In this document: positions 6,987-15,546 of the stretch, piece after piece
How the letters are laid out: every line of letters begins with the position of its first letter
How positions within the stretch are numbered: the stretch's first letter is position 1
NCBI RefSeq assembly: GCF_025165815.1
Contig: NZ_JAFFZE010000015.1
Coordinates: 186,001 to 250,000 of the forward strand
DNA: 64,000 nt
Source: Actinophytocola gossypii
Lineage (GTDB): Bacteria; Actinomycetota; Actinomycetes; Mycobacteriales; Pseudonocardiaceae
Direction of reading: 5' to 3'
Notes under the pieces: model-generated
Told to the model about the DNA's origin: nothing
Seen by the model: the letters and a program-made list of their open reading frames with translations, nothing else
Databases searched by the model: none
Made by a program: the position numbers and the translations under genes

Positions 6987-9900
6987 ATGCTCGCCGTGGC
7001 ACGCCTCGGATCCGGGATAGCGCTGGTGGCGCGCGACCGGGAGCTCGGCCGGTTGCGGGCCGCACTCGAAGGGGCCGCCGCGGGCACCGCGGCGGCCGTA
7101 CTCGTCTCCGGTGACGCCGGTGTCGGCAAGACCAGGCTGACCGAGGAACTCGCCGCGCTGGCCAGGGAGTCCGACGCCCTGGTGCTCACCGGCCGCTGCC
7201 TCGACGCCGGCGAGACCGGCCTGCCGTACCTGCCGTTCGTCGAGGCCATGGCGCAGCTCCCCGACCGCGAGCACTCGGTGCGCGCGCACCCCGCGCTCGC
7301 CCGCCTGCTCCCCGACCTCGCCCCGGTCGCCGGCGTCGACGCGCGTGACGGCGGGATGCCCGGCATGGACGCCGTGCTCGCCGGCGTCGGCGCGCGCTCC
7401 GGCGCCGGCCGCCCCGAGCGGGACATCGGCCAGCTGCAGCTGTTCGACGCCGTGCACGGCCTGCTCACCGACCTCGCCGCCGACCGCTGCGTCGTGCTGG
7501 TGCTCGAGGACCTGCACTGGGCCGACACCTCCACCCGCGCCTTGCTGGCGTTCCTGGTCTCCCGGCTGCGCACGCAGCGGCTGCTGATCGTCGGCACCTA
7601 CCGAGGCGACGACCTGCACCGCCGCCATCCGCTGCGCCCGCTGCTCGCCGAGCTGGTCCGGCTGCCGGCCACCGAACGGCTGGACCTGACCCCGTTCGGC
7701 GAGGCCGACTCCCGCGTCTTCGTCGCCGAACTGGCCGACGAGGCGCTGCCCGAGGACGTCGTGCGCGAGGTCGCCGGCCGGTCGGAGGGCAACGCGTTCT
7801 TCGCCGAGGAGCTGGTGGCGGCCTACTCCGCACGGGCCGACGACGTCGGCGGCGTGCTTCCCGCGACCCTGGTCGACGTGCTGCTCAACCGGGTCGAACG
7901 GCTCTCCGAACCGGCCCAGCGGGTCATCCGGGTCGCCTCGGTCGCCGGCCGCCGCGCCGGGCACGCCACCCTGCTCGACGTCGCCGAGCTGGCCGAGCCC
8001 GACCTGGAGGAGGCGCTGCGCGAGGCCGTGCAGCACCACGTGCTCGTGGCCAGGCAGGACCAGGGCGTGCCGGTGTACGCGTTCCGGCACGCGCTGATGC
8101 GCGAGGCCGTCTACGGCGACCTGCTGCCGGGCGAGCGGGTCCGCCTGCACGGCGCCTACGCCACCCGGCTCGCCGGCCGGCGCGGACACCGCGGGGTCGC
8201 GGCCGCGCTCGCCCACCACAGCATGGAAAGCCACCAGCTGCCGCAGGCGCTGGCCGCGTCGGTCGAGGCCGCGTACGAGGCCAAGGCGGCCGGTGCGCCC
8301 ACCGAGTCGCTGCACCACCTGGAACGCGCGCTCAAGCTGTGGGACGCGGTGCCCGAGGCCGACCGGCCGGCGGACACCGACGAGGCCGCGCTGCTGCGCC
8401 AGGCGTCCCACGTGGCCGGCGGCGCGGGCGAGCCGGAGCGGGCGGTGGCGTTCGCCAGGCAGGCGGTGAAGCTCGTCGACCGGACCGGCGCCGACCCGGA
8501 GCTGGCCGCGATGACCCGGCGGCGGCTCGCCTCGGCGCTGTTCGTCTTCGACGGCCGGGAGGACGAGTCCCGCGCGGTCATCGAGCGGGCCTGGGAGCTG
8601 GCCCGAGACCTGCCGGCGAGCTGCGAGAAGGCCTGGGTGCTCGCCGTGTACGCGTCGATCCTGCGCGGCACGGGCGACCCCGTCGACGCGCGCACCTACG
8701 CCCAGCTCGCGGTGCGCGACGCTCGCGCGGCGGGCGAGCCGGGTGTGGAGGCCGACGCGCTGGTCACGCTCGCCGCGCTCGACGAGGAGGACGGGCAGCT
8801 CGAGCAGAGCCGCGACCGCCTGCGCGAGGCGCAGCGGCTCGCCCTGCTCGACGGCGCGCCGACGGTCGAGCTGCGGGCCAGGCACTACCTCGGCCTCAAC
8901 CACTACGAGCACGGCGACCTCGACGGCGCGGTGCGCGTCATCGACGAGGGGGTCGAGCGGGCCAGGGACACCGGGCTGACCTGGGGCAGCTACGGGTTCG
9001 AGCTGCGCGCGCTGAAGGTGCTCAGCCGCTACGCGCGCGGCGACTGGGACGAGAGCGAGGCGGCCGCCGAACCCCCTGGCCGGCGCGTGTCCGGCACGGT
9101 GTCGGCCAGGATCGCGGCGGTCGGCAGCCACGTGATGATCGCGCGGGGCCGGCTGGCCGAGGCCGCGCGCCTGGTCACCGAGCTGCGCGCGGAGTGGCAC
9201 CGCGACTTCCAGATCGTCGCGTCGATGGGCGCGGCCAGCGCGGAGCTCGCGCTGTGGCGGAACCGTCCGCGCGACGGCCTCACACACCTGCGGACGGCGC
9301 TGGAGTGGGTGGAGCGGCTCGGCGGCAGCAAGTGGACGCTGGTGAACATCCGGCTCGGCGCCCTCGGTGTCGCGCTGTGCGCGGAGGTGGCCGCGGCCGC
9401 CGGGCGGCGGCGCGGGTCGGCGGAGGCCGAGGCCGAGCGGCGGGCCGCGGTCGAGGAGGGCCGCGCGCTGCTCGGCCTGGTCCGCGACACCGCGCGCCAC
9501 GGCCGGCCGAGGACCGGCAAGCTCGGTCCGGAGGGGCTGGCCTGGCTGGCCCGCGCCGAGGCGGAGGCGAGCCGGCTGGACGGTGCCGGTGACCCGGAGC
9601 TGTGGCTGGCCGCGGTCGACGCGTTCGGCTACGGCGCCGTGTACGAGCAGGCCGTGTGCCGGTGGCGCCTGGGCGACGCGCTGTTGCGGGCCGACCGGCG
9701 CGCGGACGCCGGCGAGGCGCTGCGCGCGGCGGAGGAGGTGGCGTCCCGGCTGGGCGCGCAGCCGCTGCGGGACGCCGTGCGCGCGCTGGCCAGGCGGGGC
9801 AGGCTGCGGCTCGGTGACGGGCCGGAGCCGAGGGAGACGCTCGACCCGTTCACCCCCCGGGAGCGCAGCGTGCTGGCGCTGGTCGCGCTCGGGCGGACGA

Positions 9901-10052
9901 ACCGGCAGGTGGGCGCGGAGCTCTACATCAGCGAGAAGACGGTGAGCGTGCACCTGTCGCGGATCATGGCGAAGCTGGGCGCGACCCGCCGCACCGAGGC
10001 GGTGGCGATGGCCTACGACCGGGGGCTGCTGGACGACCCGGCGCCGGCGTGA
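6987..10052 (+). CDS. LAL-type LuxR family regulator with AAA ATPase domain
   Basis: A 1021-residue large ATP-binding LuxR-type regulator (MalT/LAL class). The N-terminus has a Walker A motif GDAGVGKT (residues 42-49) and a Walker B region VVLVLEDLHWAD near residue 170; the middle is a long helical tetratricopeptide-like region; the last 65 residues form a LuxR helix-turn-helix (TPRERSVLALVALGRTNRQV; SEKTVSVHLSRIMAKL). Such proteins are ATP-dependent transcription activators, often pathway-specific. ATG at 6987 is preferred over the open frame upstream because it avoids overlap with the preceding gene and places the P-loop normally. The stop overlaps the next start by GTGA, so it is translationally coupled to the methyltransferase. 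Confidence 0.92.
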   Translation: MLAVARLGSGIALVARDRELGRLRAALEGAAAGTAAAVLVSGDAGVGKTRLTEELAALARESDALVLTGRCLDAGETGLPYLPFVEAMAQLPDREHSVRAHPALARLLPDLAPVAGVDARDGGMPGMDAVLAGVGARSGAGRPERDIGQLQLFDAVHGLLTDLAADRCVVLVLEDLHWADTSTRALLAFLVSRLRTQRLLIVGTYRGDDLHRRHPLRPLLAELVRLPATERLDLTPFGEADSRVFVAELADEALPEDVVREVAGRSEGNAFFAEELVAAYSARADDVGGVLPATLVDVLLNRVERLSEPAQRVIRVASVAGRRAGHATLLDVAELAEPDLEEALREAVQHHVLVARQDQGVPVYAFRHALMREAVYGDLLPGERVRLHGAYATRLAGRRGHRGVAAALAHHSMESHQLPQALAASVEAAYEAKAAGAPTESLHHLERALKLWDAVPEADRPADTDEAALLRQASHVAGGAGEPERAVAFARQAVKLVDRTGADPELAAMTRRRLASALFVFDGREDESRAVIERAWELARDLPASCEKAWVLAVYASILRGTGDPVDARTYAQLAVRDARAAGEPGVEADALVTLAALDEEDGQLEQSRDRLREAQRLALLDGAPTVELRARHYLGLNHYEHGDLDGAVRVIDEGVERARDTGLTWGSYGFELRALKVLSRYARGDWDESEAAAEPPGRRVSGTVSARIAAVGSHVMIARGRLAEAARLVTELRAEWHRDFQIVASMGAASAELALWRNRPRDGLTHLRTALEWVERLGGSKWTLVNIRLGALGVALCAEVAAAAGRRRGSAEAEAERRAAVEEGRALLGLVRDTARHGRPRTGKLGPEGLAWLARAEAEASRLDGAGDPELWLAAVDAFGYGAVYEQAVCRWRLGDALLRADRRADAGEALRAAEEVASRLGAQPLRDAVRALARRGRLRLGDGPEPRETLDPFTPRERSVLALVALGRTNRQVGAELYISEKTVSVHLSRIMAKLGATRRTEAVAMAYDRGLLDDPAPA

Positions 10053-10789
10053 CCCTGGTCGAGCGGCTGCGGGCCGCCGGGTGCGTGTTCGCCGAGGACG
10101 AGGCGCGGCTGCTGCGCGAGGCCGCGCCCGACCAGGAGTCGCTGGCCTCCCTGGTGGCGCGGCGGGTCGCCGGCGAGCCGCTGGAGTACGTCGTCGGCTG
10201 GGCGGTGTTCCACGGGCTGCGGCTGGCGATCGAGCCCGGCGTGTTCGTGCCCCGGCACCGCACGGAACTCCTCGCCGACCAGGCCACCGCGCTGGCCCGG
10301 CCCGGCGCGGTGGTGGTCGACCTGTGCTGCGGATGCGGCGCGGTGGGGGCCGCGGTGGCCGCCGCGGTACCGGTCGAGCTGCACGCGGTCGACATGTCGC
10401 CCGCCGCGGTGCGGGTGGCCCGCCGGAACGTGCCCCGGGTGTACGAGGGCGATCTGTTCGACCCGCTGCCGGCGTCGCTGCGCGGGCGGGTCGAGGTGCT
10501 GGTGGCGAACGTGCCGTACGTGCCGACCGAGGCGATCGCGATGATGCCGCCGGAGGCGCGCGAGCACGAGCCGCCGGCCGCGCTGGACGGCGGCGCGGAC
10601 GGCCTGGACGTGCTGCGCCGGGTCGCCGAGGAGGCGCCCGCCTGGCTCGCCGCTGGCGGCGCCCTGCTGGTGGAGACCGGCGAGGACCAGGCGGCCACGG
10701 CGGCGGCGGTGCTGGCCGGGGCGGGGCTGTCCCCGTGGACCGTCCGCGACGAGGAGACCGTGGTCGTCGCCGGTACCCTTTCCCGGTGA
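10049..10789 (+). CDS. Putative protein N5-glutamine methyltransferase (HemK/PrmC-like)
   Basis: A 246-residue SAM-dependent methyltransferase of the HemK-like group. The SAM-binding motif is VVDLCCGCGAVG near residues 88-99, followed by an acidic LHAVDMS strand and the VANVPYVPTEAI motif near residue 152, where the canonical NPPY is replaced by NVPY. The N-terminal segment (GEPLEYVVGWAVFHGLRL, FVPRHRTELL) matches the PrmC-like substrate domain in shortened form. It is shorter than true PrmC (about 280), so it is probably a paralogue rather than the release-factor methyltransferase. Start and stop both overlap neighbours by four bases (GTGA), indicating a tight operon. Confidence 0.85.
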   Translation: MTLVERLRAAGCVFAEDEARLLREAAPDQESLASLVARRVAGEPLEYVVGWAVFHGLRLAIEPGVFVPRHRTELLADQATALARPGAVVVDLCCGCGAVGAAVAAAVPVELHAVDMSPAAVRVARRNVPRVYEGDLFDPLPASLRGRVEVLVANVPYVPTEAIAMMPPEAREHEPPAALDGGADGLDVLRRVAEEAPAWLAAGGALLVETGEDQAATAAAVLAGAGLSPWTVRDEETVVVAGTLSR

Positions 10790-11595
10790 GTGCGGACTGC
10801 CGCTGCCGGCTGTGTGCGGGTGATTCGGACGGACTCGCGGCGCGGGACCTCAACCTGGTGTGGCACGTCGAGGAACACGGCTGGGGCGTGGTGGCCGTCG
10901 CCGAGGAGGACGAGGTGCCCGGCTGGGCGTACTCGGTCGGCATGTGGCACACCATGCGCGCGCCCGAGGTGTGCATGTTCGGGCTGCGTGGCCGGGACAT
11001 GCACGTGTGGGTCAACGCCGCCGGCCAGCAGGTGCGGTCCGGTCAGCCGCTGCGCCAGGGGGAGGAGCGGCACGGCATCATCGACGGCTTCCCCGTGCTG
11101 GTGCGGCCCGTGCACCCCAGCTGGCACGACGAGCTCTTCTGGCTCGCCGTCGACTTCCACCGCGGCCCGGTGCCGGCCGTGCAGCTGGTCTGGCCGGACC
11201 GGCACGGCCGGTTCCCGTGGCACCCGGACGCCGGCGAGCGCTGCCGCACGCACCAGCCGCACCTGTGGCTGCCGCGCGAGGACCACCCGCCTGGCGTGTG
11301 GACCCGGCTCGCGGAGCTGGCCGACTCGCCGTTCCCGGACGTGGCAGGCGACGAGCTGGTGCTCGGCTCCACGACCGTCATCAGCGGCGAGGCGCCGGTC
11401 GCCGGCGTGGTGCACACCGCGGACGGCCGCTGGGAGTTCCTCGACGGCCGGGGCCGTACCGAGTCCGGCATGGTGCACCTGCGGCACCTGATCACCGGCC
11501 ATCCGCACATCCGGGACTTCGCGGACCTGCCCCGAGGCCACGCCGCCTGGCGGGAGCCGGACGGAAACTGGTCGCGCGCCCCGCACGACGGGTGA
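10786..11595 (+). CDS. DUF4262 domain protein
   Basis: A 269-residue protein with the DUF4262 pattern: HGWGVVAVAEEDEVPGWAYSVG near the N-terminus, then HPSWHDELFWLAVDFHRGPVPAVQLVWPD and RFPWHPD. Family function is unknown. The N-terminal CRCRLC could be a metal-binding knot. A C-terminal extension from about residue 170 (a domain with GDELVLGSTTVISGEAPVAGVVHT) is less familiar to me. The GTG start overlaps the stop of the preceding methyltransferase, making it the third gene of the LAL-regulator operon. Role in that operon is open. Confidence 0.85.
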   Translation: MSADCRCRLCAGDSDGLAARDLNLVWHVEEHGWGVVAVAEEDEVPGWAYSVGMWHTMRAPEVCMFGLRGRDMHVWVNAAGQQVRSGQPLRQGEERHGIIDGFPVLVRPVHPSWHDELFWLAVDFHRGPVPAVQLVWPDRHGRFPWHPDAGERCRTHQPHLWLPREDHPPGVWTRLAELADSPFPDVAGDELVLGSTTVISGEAPVAGVVHTADGRWEFLDGRGRTESGMVHLRHLITGHPHIRDFADLPRGHAAWREPDGNWSRAPHDG

Positions 11596-11623
11596 CGCCT
11601 GTCCGGTTCTGTCGCTACCATCA

Positions 11624-11639
11624 ATTGGTTCAGACCATC
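11624..11639. promoter_or_regulatory. Possible DasR-type operator
   Basis: ATTGGTTCAGACCATC, with core TGGT-N4-ACCA at 11626-11637, matches the known DasR responsive element (ACTGGTCTAGACCAGT) at 11 of 16 positions, including both conserved half-site cores. It lies about 50 bases before the start of a secreted lectin-bearing protein, a typical location for sites controlling extracellular polymer-degradation genes. Assignment is by inspection only. Confidence 0.4.
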
Positions 11640-11689
11640 TGAGTCACCTGTCCGCCGTGGCTCATCCCCTGTGATGGAAGGCGGTTCCC

Positions 11690-12970
11690 ATGATCATGTC
11701 CAGGTTGCGCGTCGCGCTCACCGGCGCCGCGCTGCTGGCCGGCGCGCTGGTCCTCACCGCACCCGGCGCGGCGGGCGCGCCGGGACCCGACGACACCGAA
11801 TGGCTGCCCGAGTCCTACCGCACCCCGTCGACGCTCGCCACCGACGTGGCCCCCCGGGCCGTGGTCTGCGACGGCGACGGCGTCAGCGGCAGACGCGTGC
11901 AGACGCTCTACGTGCGCGGTGACGGGCAGCCCGACCGGTACGACCAGTTCGTCGGTACGTTCCAGAACTTCGCCGGCCAGATCGACGACGCGTTCGTGGA
12001 GGCGGCGGGCCGGCTCGGCGGAGGTGTCCGGCACGTCCGGTACGTGCACGACTCGGCCTGCCTGCCGGTGGTGGACAACGTGACGGTTCCGCAGTCGGCC
12101 ATGGGTTCGGTGGACTCGATCACCGACGCGATCCAGGCGCGGGGGTACGACCGGGGGGACCGCAAGTACCTCGTCTGGTACGACGCGGACGGGTGCGGAC
12201 TGGCGTTCGGCAACGGCGGCAACGACAGTCCCGGTGCGGACAACCCGTACAACGGCGGGCCGCACTACGCGATGCTCGGCACCGGGTGCTGGAGCTGGCA
12301 GGCGAGCGCGCACGAGCTGCTGCACACGATCGGGGCAGTCCGCAGCAGCGCCCCGAACGCCACCAGCTTCGGGCACTGCTGGGACGACGAGGACATCATG
12401 TGCTACGACGACGGCGGTATCCCGAACCCGCCCGGTTCGCTGCAGCCGGTGTGCCCCGGCGCGCCGGAGAACCAGCTCGACTGCAACGGGGACGACTACT
12501 TCCACACCAACCCGCCGGCCGGCAGCTACCTGGCCACGCACTGGAACGTCGCGAACAGCCTGTACCTGATCAGGAGCGGTTCCACGAACCCGGTCGGGGC
12601 CATCACCGGAATCGGCGGCAAGTGCGTGGACGTGGCGTCGTCGAACACGGCGGACGGGACCGCGATCCAGCTGTGGACGTGCAACGGGACCGGGGCGCAG
12701 CGGTGGACGGTGGCGGGGGAGACCCTGCGTGCGCTGGGCAAGTGCATGGACGTCCGGTTCAGCGGCACCGCGAACGGAACGCCGGTCCAGCTGTGGGGGT
12801 GCAACGGGACGGGAGCGCAGGTCTGGCAGCGGACCGCCGACGGGCAGTTGCGCAACCCGCAGTCGGGGCGGTGCCTGGACGCCAGCGGCGGCGCGTCGGC
12901 GGACGGAACCCGTTTGGTGATCTGGGACTGCGCGGCGAGCACGAGCCAACGCTGGCAACTGCCGAGCTGA
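11690..12970 (+). CDS. Secreted HExxH protein with ricin-type beta-trefoil lectin domain
   Basis: A 426-residue exported protein. A signal peptide spans about residues 1-32. The catalytic-type region has HELLHTIGAV (H208, E209, H212), a zinc-protease HExxH motif, followed by a conserved GHCWDDEDIMCYDDG block. The last 125 residues form a ricin-type beta-trefoil: three repeats with CVDV/CMDV/CLDA and QLW or QRW motifs, usually binding carbohydrate. The family is annotated in actinomycetes as ricin-type lectin protein; peptidase activity is inferred from HExxH only. ATG 11690 and an in-frame ATG two codons later are both possible starts. A strong hairpin terminator follows. Confidence 0.88.
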   Translation: MIMSRLRVALTGAALLAGALVLTAPGAAGAPGPDDTEWLPESYRTPSTLATDVAPRAVVCDGDGVSGRRVQTLYVRGDGQPDRYDQFVGTFQNFAGQIDDAFVEAAGRLGGGVRHVRYVHDSACLPVVDNVTVPQSAMGSVDSITDAIQARGYDRGDRKYLVWYDADGCGLAFGNGGNDSPGADNPYNGGPHYAMLGTGCWSWQASAHELLHTIGAVRSSAPNATSFGHCWDDEDIMCYDDGGIPNPPGSLQPVCPGAPENQLDCNGDDYFHTNPPAGSYLATHWNVANSLYLIRSGSTNPVGAITGIGGKCVDVASSNTADGTAIQLWTCNGTGAQRWTVAGETLRALGKCMDVRFSGTANGTPVQLWGCNGTGAQVWQRTADGQLRNPQSGRCLDASGGASADGTRLVIWDCAASTSQRWQLPS

Positions 12971-12982
12971 CCCCGCTGTGGC

Positions 12983-13025
12983 GAAGCTCCCTTCCCCGCG
13001 CTCGACGCGGTGGAAGGGAGCCTTC
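12983..13025. terminator. Strong bidirectional hairpin terminator
   Basis: GCTCCCTTCC (12986-12995) pairs with GGAAGGGAGC (13012-13021) and continues inward as CCGCG (12996-13000) with CGCGG (13006-13010), leaving a 1-base bulge and a 5-base loop; GAA/TTC extends the base. It lies exactly between two convergent genes and likely serves both. Confidence 0.8.
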
Positions 13026-13035
13026 ATCGCATGCG

Positions 13036-14601
13036 CTAGTCGGTCTTCCTGTCGTCGGCCAGCTCGGGGGCGGGCGGAGCAGGCGGCAGGTCGAGCGCGG
13101 ACATCGGCCGACCCGCCTCGGCGTCCGAAGTGGAGGGAGCGTCGGTTCGATCCGCCGTGGCCGCCTCCGGCGTCGCCGATGAAGATTCGGCGGCCGGAGC
13201 CGCTGACGTGGCCGGTTCAGGCGTGGTGGGCGGTGCGGGTGGCGTGACCGGGTGGGACGTGGTGGCCGGGGCGGCTGACGTGGCCGGTTCAGGCGTTGTG
13301 GGCGGTGCGGGTGGCGTGACCGGGTGGGACGTGGTGGCCGGGGCGGCTGACGTGGCCGGTTCAGGCGTTGTGGGCGGTGCGGGTGGCGTGGCCGGGTGCG
13401 CCCCGGTGGGTGGCGCCGGCGGGCCGGCCGGTGGCGCGGTGGGCGGCGTTCCCGGTGACGGCGCCGGCGGTGTTGGCTGAGCCGGAGGTGCGGCCCCCTG
13501 GGTCGGCGGAACCACGGCCGGCTCGCTCGCGGCCGGGCGGGCGGGGGCCGGTGCGGCCGCCTGGGTCGGCGGTTGGGCCTGGGTCGCCCCCGCGAGGTGC
13601 GGTGGCACCCCGGTGGTCGCCTGGGGTCCGGTATGGACGGTCGTGCGCTGGGTGACGTCCGGGTCCGGCTCCGCCGGTGATTCGGCGGCGTCCAGCCGGG
13701 ACGCCAACGAGGTCGCCGCCGTCGGCGCCTCGGGCTTTTCGCCTTCCTGCTCCCCGGCGCTCGCGACGGTCGGCGACTCCGGTGCGCTCGGGGCCGGCAC
13801 CGGGCTGAACTGGCCGCTGCCCTGTCCGACCCCGCCCTGCCCGACCCCGCGGTCCGGCGGCGGCACCGGCGCGAACCGGCCGCTCGACTGCCCCGGCCCG
13901 GGCACCGCAGGCTGCGGACCGGTCATCGGCCCCGGTCCGTGCTGTCCCATCCGGAACCCCATCGGCGGCGTCGCCGGCTCCCGCCGTGCCGGGCGCAGGC
14001 TCCGGTGCACCAGGACGACCGCGACGGTCGCGAACACGACCCCGCCCAGCGGCAGCCACATCCCGATGCCGATCGTGAACTCGATGCTCTCGCCCGAGGA
14101 CAGGTCCACCTCGTTCCACTCCGACGCCTGCCCCAGGTTGTCGATCAGCACCAGCGCCGCGATCCCGGCGAGCAGGCCGAGCCCGCCCGACGCCAGCGAC
14201 CGCGCCGCGGCCCGGACGCCGGGCCGCACCGACCGCGCGGACAGGAACGCGAACACCGCCGCGAGCGCGAGCACCACCGCCGCCGCGACGAGCACCAGCC
14301 CGGCCAACGTGTCCCCACCCAGGATTTGGGGCCCCGTGCTTGTCGCACCCCACCACGTGCGCTCGATTCCGACGTCTCCGACGTCATCGCCGCCGAAGTC
14401 CCTCGAGAAGGCGTTGATCGGACCGAACAGGCCGGCCGTCGCGAGCCCGGCGGCGAGCAGGGCGGCGATCGCGGCGAGCAGCGGCATCGTTCCGCCCGCC
14501 GGGCGGCGGCGTGGCGGGCGGGGCGGTGGCGCTGGAGCGCGCATCCCCATCCGCTGGGGCTGGGGCGGGAACTGTGGGCGCGCGGGCGGCGGCTGAGTCA
14601 C
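13036..14601 (-). CDS. Four-helix membrane protein with long Pro/Ala/Thr-rich tail
   Basis: A 521-residue protein. After a Pro-rich start come four predicted membrane segments (around MPLLAAIAALLAAGLATAGL, LAGLVLVAAAVVLALAAVFA, GLGLLAGIAALVLI and MWLPLGGVVFATVAVVLV), with an extracytoplasmic loop between the first two. From about residue 190 to the end it is low-complexity, rich in Pro, Ala, Thr and Gly, with nearly three copies of a 24-residue unit. No enzyme motif is visible. The GTG start at 14601 begins VTQPPP; the frame stays open upstream but the sequence there does not look coding. Function unknown; the tail suggests a disordered spacer or wall-spanning region. Confidence 0.75.
   Translation of the reverse strand: MTQPPPARPQFPPQPQRMGMRAPAPPPRPPRRRPAGGTMPLLAAIAALLAAGLATAGLFGPINAFSRDFGGDDVGDVGIERTWWGATSTGPQILGGDTLAGLVLVAAAVVLALAAVFAFLSARSVRPGVRAAARSLASGGLGLLAGIAALVLIDNLGQASEWNEVDLSSGESIEFTIGIGMWLPLGGVVFATVAVVLVHRSLRPARREPATPPMGFRMGQHGPGPMTGPQPAVPGPGQSSGRFAPVPPPDRGVGQGGVGQGSGQFSPVPAPSAPESPTVASAGEQEGEKPEAPTAATSLASRLDAAESPAEPDPDVTQRTTVHTGPQATTGVPPHLAGATQAQPPTQAAAPAPARPAASEPAVVPPTQGAAPPAQPTPPAPSPGTPPTAPPAGPPAPPTGAHPATPPAPPTTPEPATSAAPATTSHPVTPPAPPTTPEPATSAAPATTSHPVTPPAPPTTPEPATSAAPAAESSSATPEAATADRTDAPSTSDAEAGRPMSALDLPPAPPAPELADDRKTD
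13202..13417 (-). repeat. 72-bp tandem repeat inside the Pro-rich tail
   Basis: Units begin at 13202, 13274 and 13346, spaced exactly 72 bases; the first two are nearly identical and the third diverges after about 45 bases. Each unit encodes 24 residues of the form TTPEPATSAAPATTSHPVTP. The near-identity indicates recent duplication and likely copy-number variation. Confidence 0.9.
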
Positions 14602-14862
14602 GCACGAATGATGCCAGTGATTCCCGACACGCACGGCCCGGAGGGTGAAAACGGCCAGTACCAGAATCGTTGCGAACGCGAACGTCACGTTCCGCGCTCG
14701 CTTTCCTCTAACTCCGTAGCGGCGGTCGGCTCGCGCGAGGGCCGGGCCGACCGCCGCATACCAGCCGGCGCGGCTCGGGCGCGGCCGGTGAGGGCGTGGT
14801 GTTCGGGGCACCGGGGCCGGTCGCGTGGGCGGCCCCGCGACACCACGTCCTGCGGGCGCCCG

Positions 14863-15510
14863 CTACTCCGGAGACGAGGCGGGGGTGGGGGGGGGGGGGT
14901 TGGGCCCGGGCGGGGGCGGGCCCAACCGCCGGTCCAGCACGAGCGCTTTCCACTCCGACAGCAGGGCGGCGCGCCGGGCGGGATCGCCGCCGATCATGGC
15001 GTCCAGCGCGAGTCCGCGGAACAGGTTGACGGTCAGCAGCAGCACGGTCTCCAGCTCCTCCTGGTCGACGTCCCGGCCGACCAGCTGGCGGTAGAACTCG
15101 AGCGTCGCGTGCCCGAGCGCGCGGTCGACCGGCAGCAGCCGCCGCCGCAGCTCGTCGTCCGTCCGCGCGGCGACCCACAACTCGACCGCGGCCGTGGACA
15201 TCGTGCCCGAGTAGGTCTCCCACAGCAGGTCGATGCCCCTCTCCAGGCGCCCGGGCCCGGCGGGCAGCTCGGTGGCCAGGATCCGGTCGGCGAGCCGGGT
15301 GAACAGGTGCTCCAGCGCGCTGGTCATCAGCTCGGCCTTGGTCGTGAAGTGGTGCTGCTGCGCACCCCGGGACAAGCCGGCGCGCTGGCAGATCTCGGCC
15401 ACCGTGGTGTTCGCGTACCCGAGCTCCACCAGGCAGTCGACCGTCGCGTCGAGGAGCAGCGCCCTCGTCTGCGAGCTGCGTTCCTGCTGGGTCCGGTGCG
15501 CGGCCGCCAT
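14863..15510 (-). CDS. TetR-family transcriptional regulator
   Basis: A 215-residue repressor with an N-terminal TetR helix-turn-helix (TRALLLDATVDCLVELGYANT; VAEICQRAGLSRGAQQHHFTTK) at about residues 15-60 and a helical ligand domain. ATG 15510 is chosen because GAGGAGGTCGAAG precedes it; the open frame extends a little further upstream. It is divergent from an acyl-CoA dehydrogenase/CoA-transferase operon and a perfect dyad lies between them, so it probably controls that operon in response to an acyl-CoA or related ligand. The last residues (PPPPGPNPPPPTPASSPE) are encoded across a 13-base G tract and a hairpin, which is unusual. Confidence 0.92.
   Translation of the reverse strand: MAAAHRTQQERSSQTRALLLDATVDCLVELGYANTTVAEICQRAGLSRGAQQHHFTTKAELMTSALEHLFTRLADRILATELPAGPGRLERGIDLLWETYSGTMSTAAVELWVAARTDDELRRRLLPVDRALGHATLEFYRQLVGRDVDQEELETVLLLTVNLFRGLALDAMIGGDPARRAALLSEWKALVLDRRLGPPPPGPNPPPPTPASSPE
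14887..14926. repeat. G13 homopolymer and 10-bp hairpin at the TetR 3' end
   Basis: Thirteen consecutive G bases (14887-14899) are followed by an inverted repeat, GTTGGGCCCG at 14899-14908 with CGGGCCCAAC at 14917-14926. Both lie within the last codons of the tetR gene. The tract is prone to replication slippage and also to sequencing error, so the exact count should be treated with care. Confidence 0.75.
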
Positions 15511-15530
15511 CTTCGACCTCCTCGGCTTTA

Positions 15531-15546
15531 CGTGCAGGAATGCACG
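15531..15546. promoter_or_regulatory. Putative TetR operator in the tetR/acyl-CoA dehydrogenase gap
   Basis: CGTGCA-GGAA-TGCACG is a perfect 6-4-6 dyad in the 92-base divergent gap. A second, wider pair of perfect 6-base arms (GCATGT 15546-15551 and ACATGC 15570-15575) follows. Position and symmetry fit a TetR operator controlling both directions. Confidence 0.55.

Noticed and set aside
6816-11015. 1399-codon minus-strand open frame over the LAL regulator
   Set aside because: Typical high-GC shadow; Pro/Arg-rich low-complexity translation and wrong codon-position bias.
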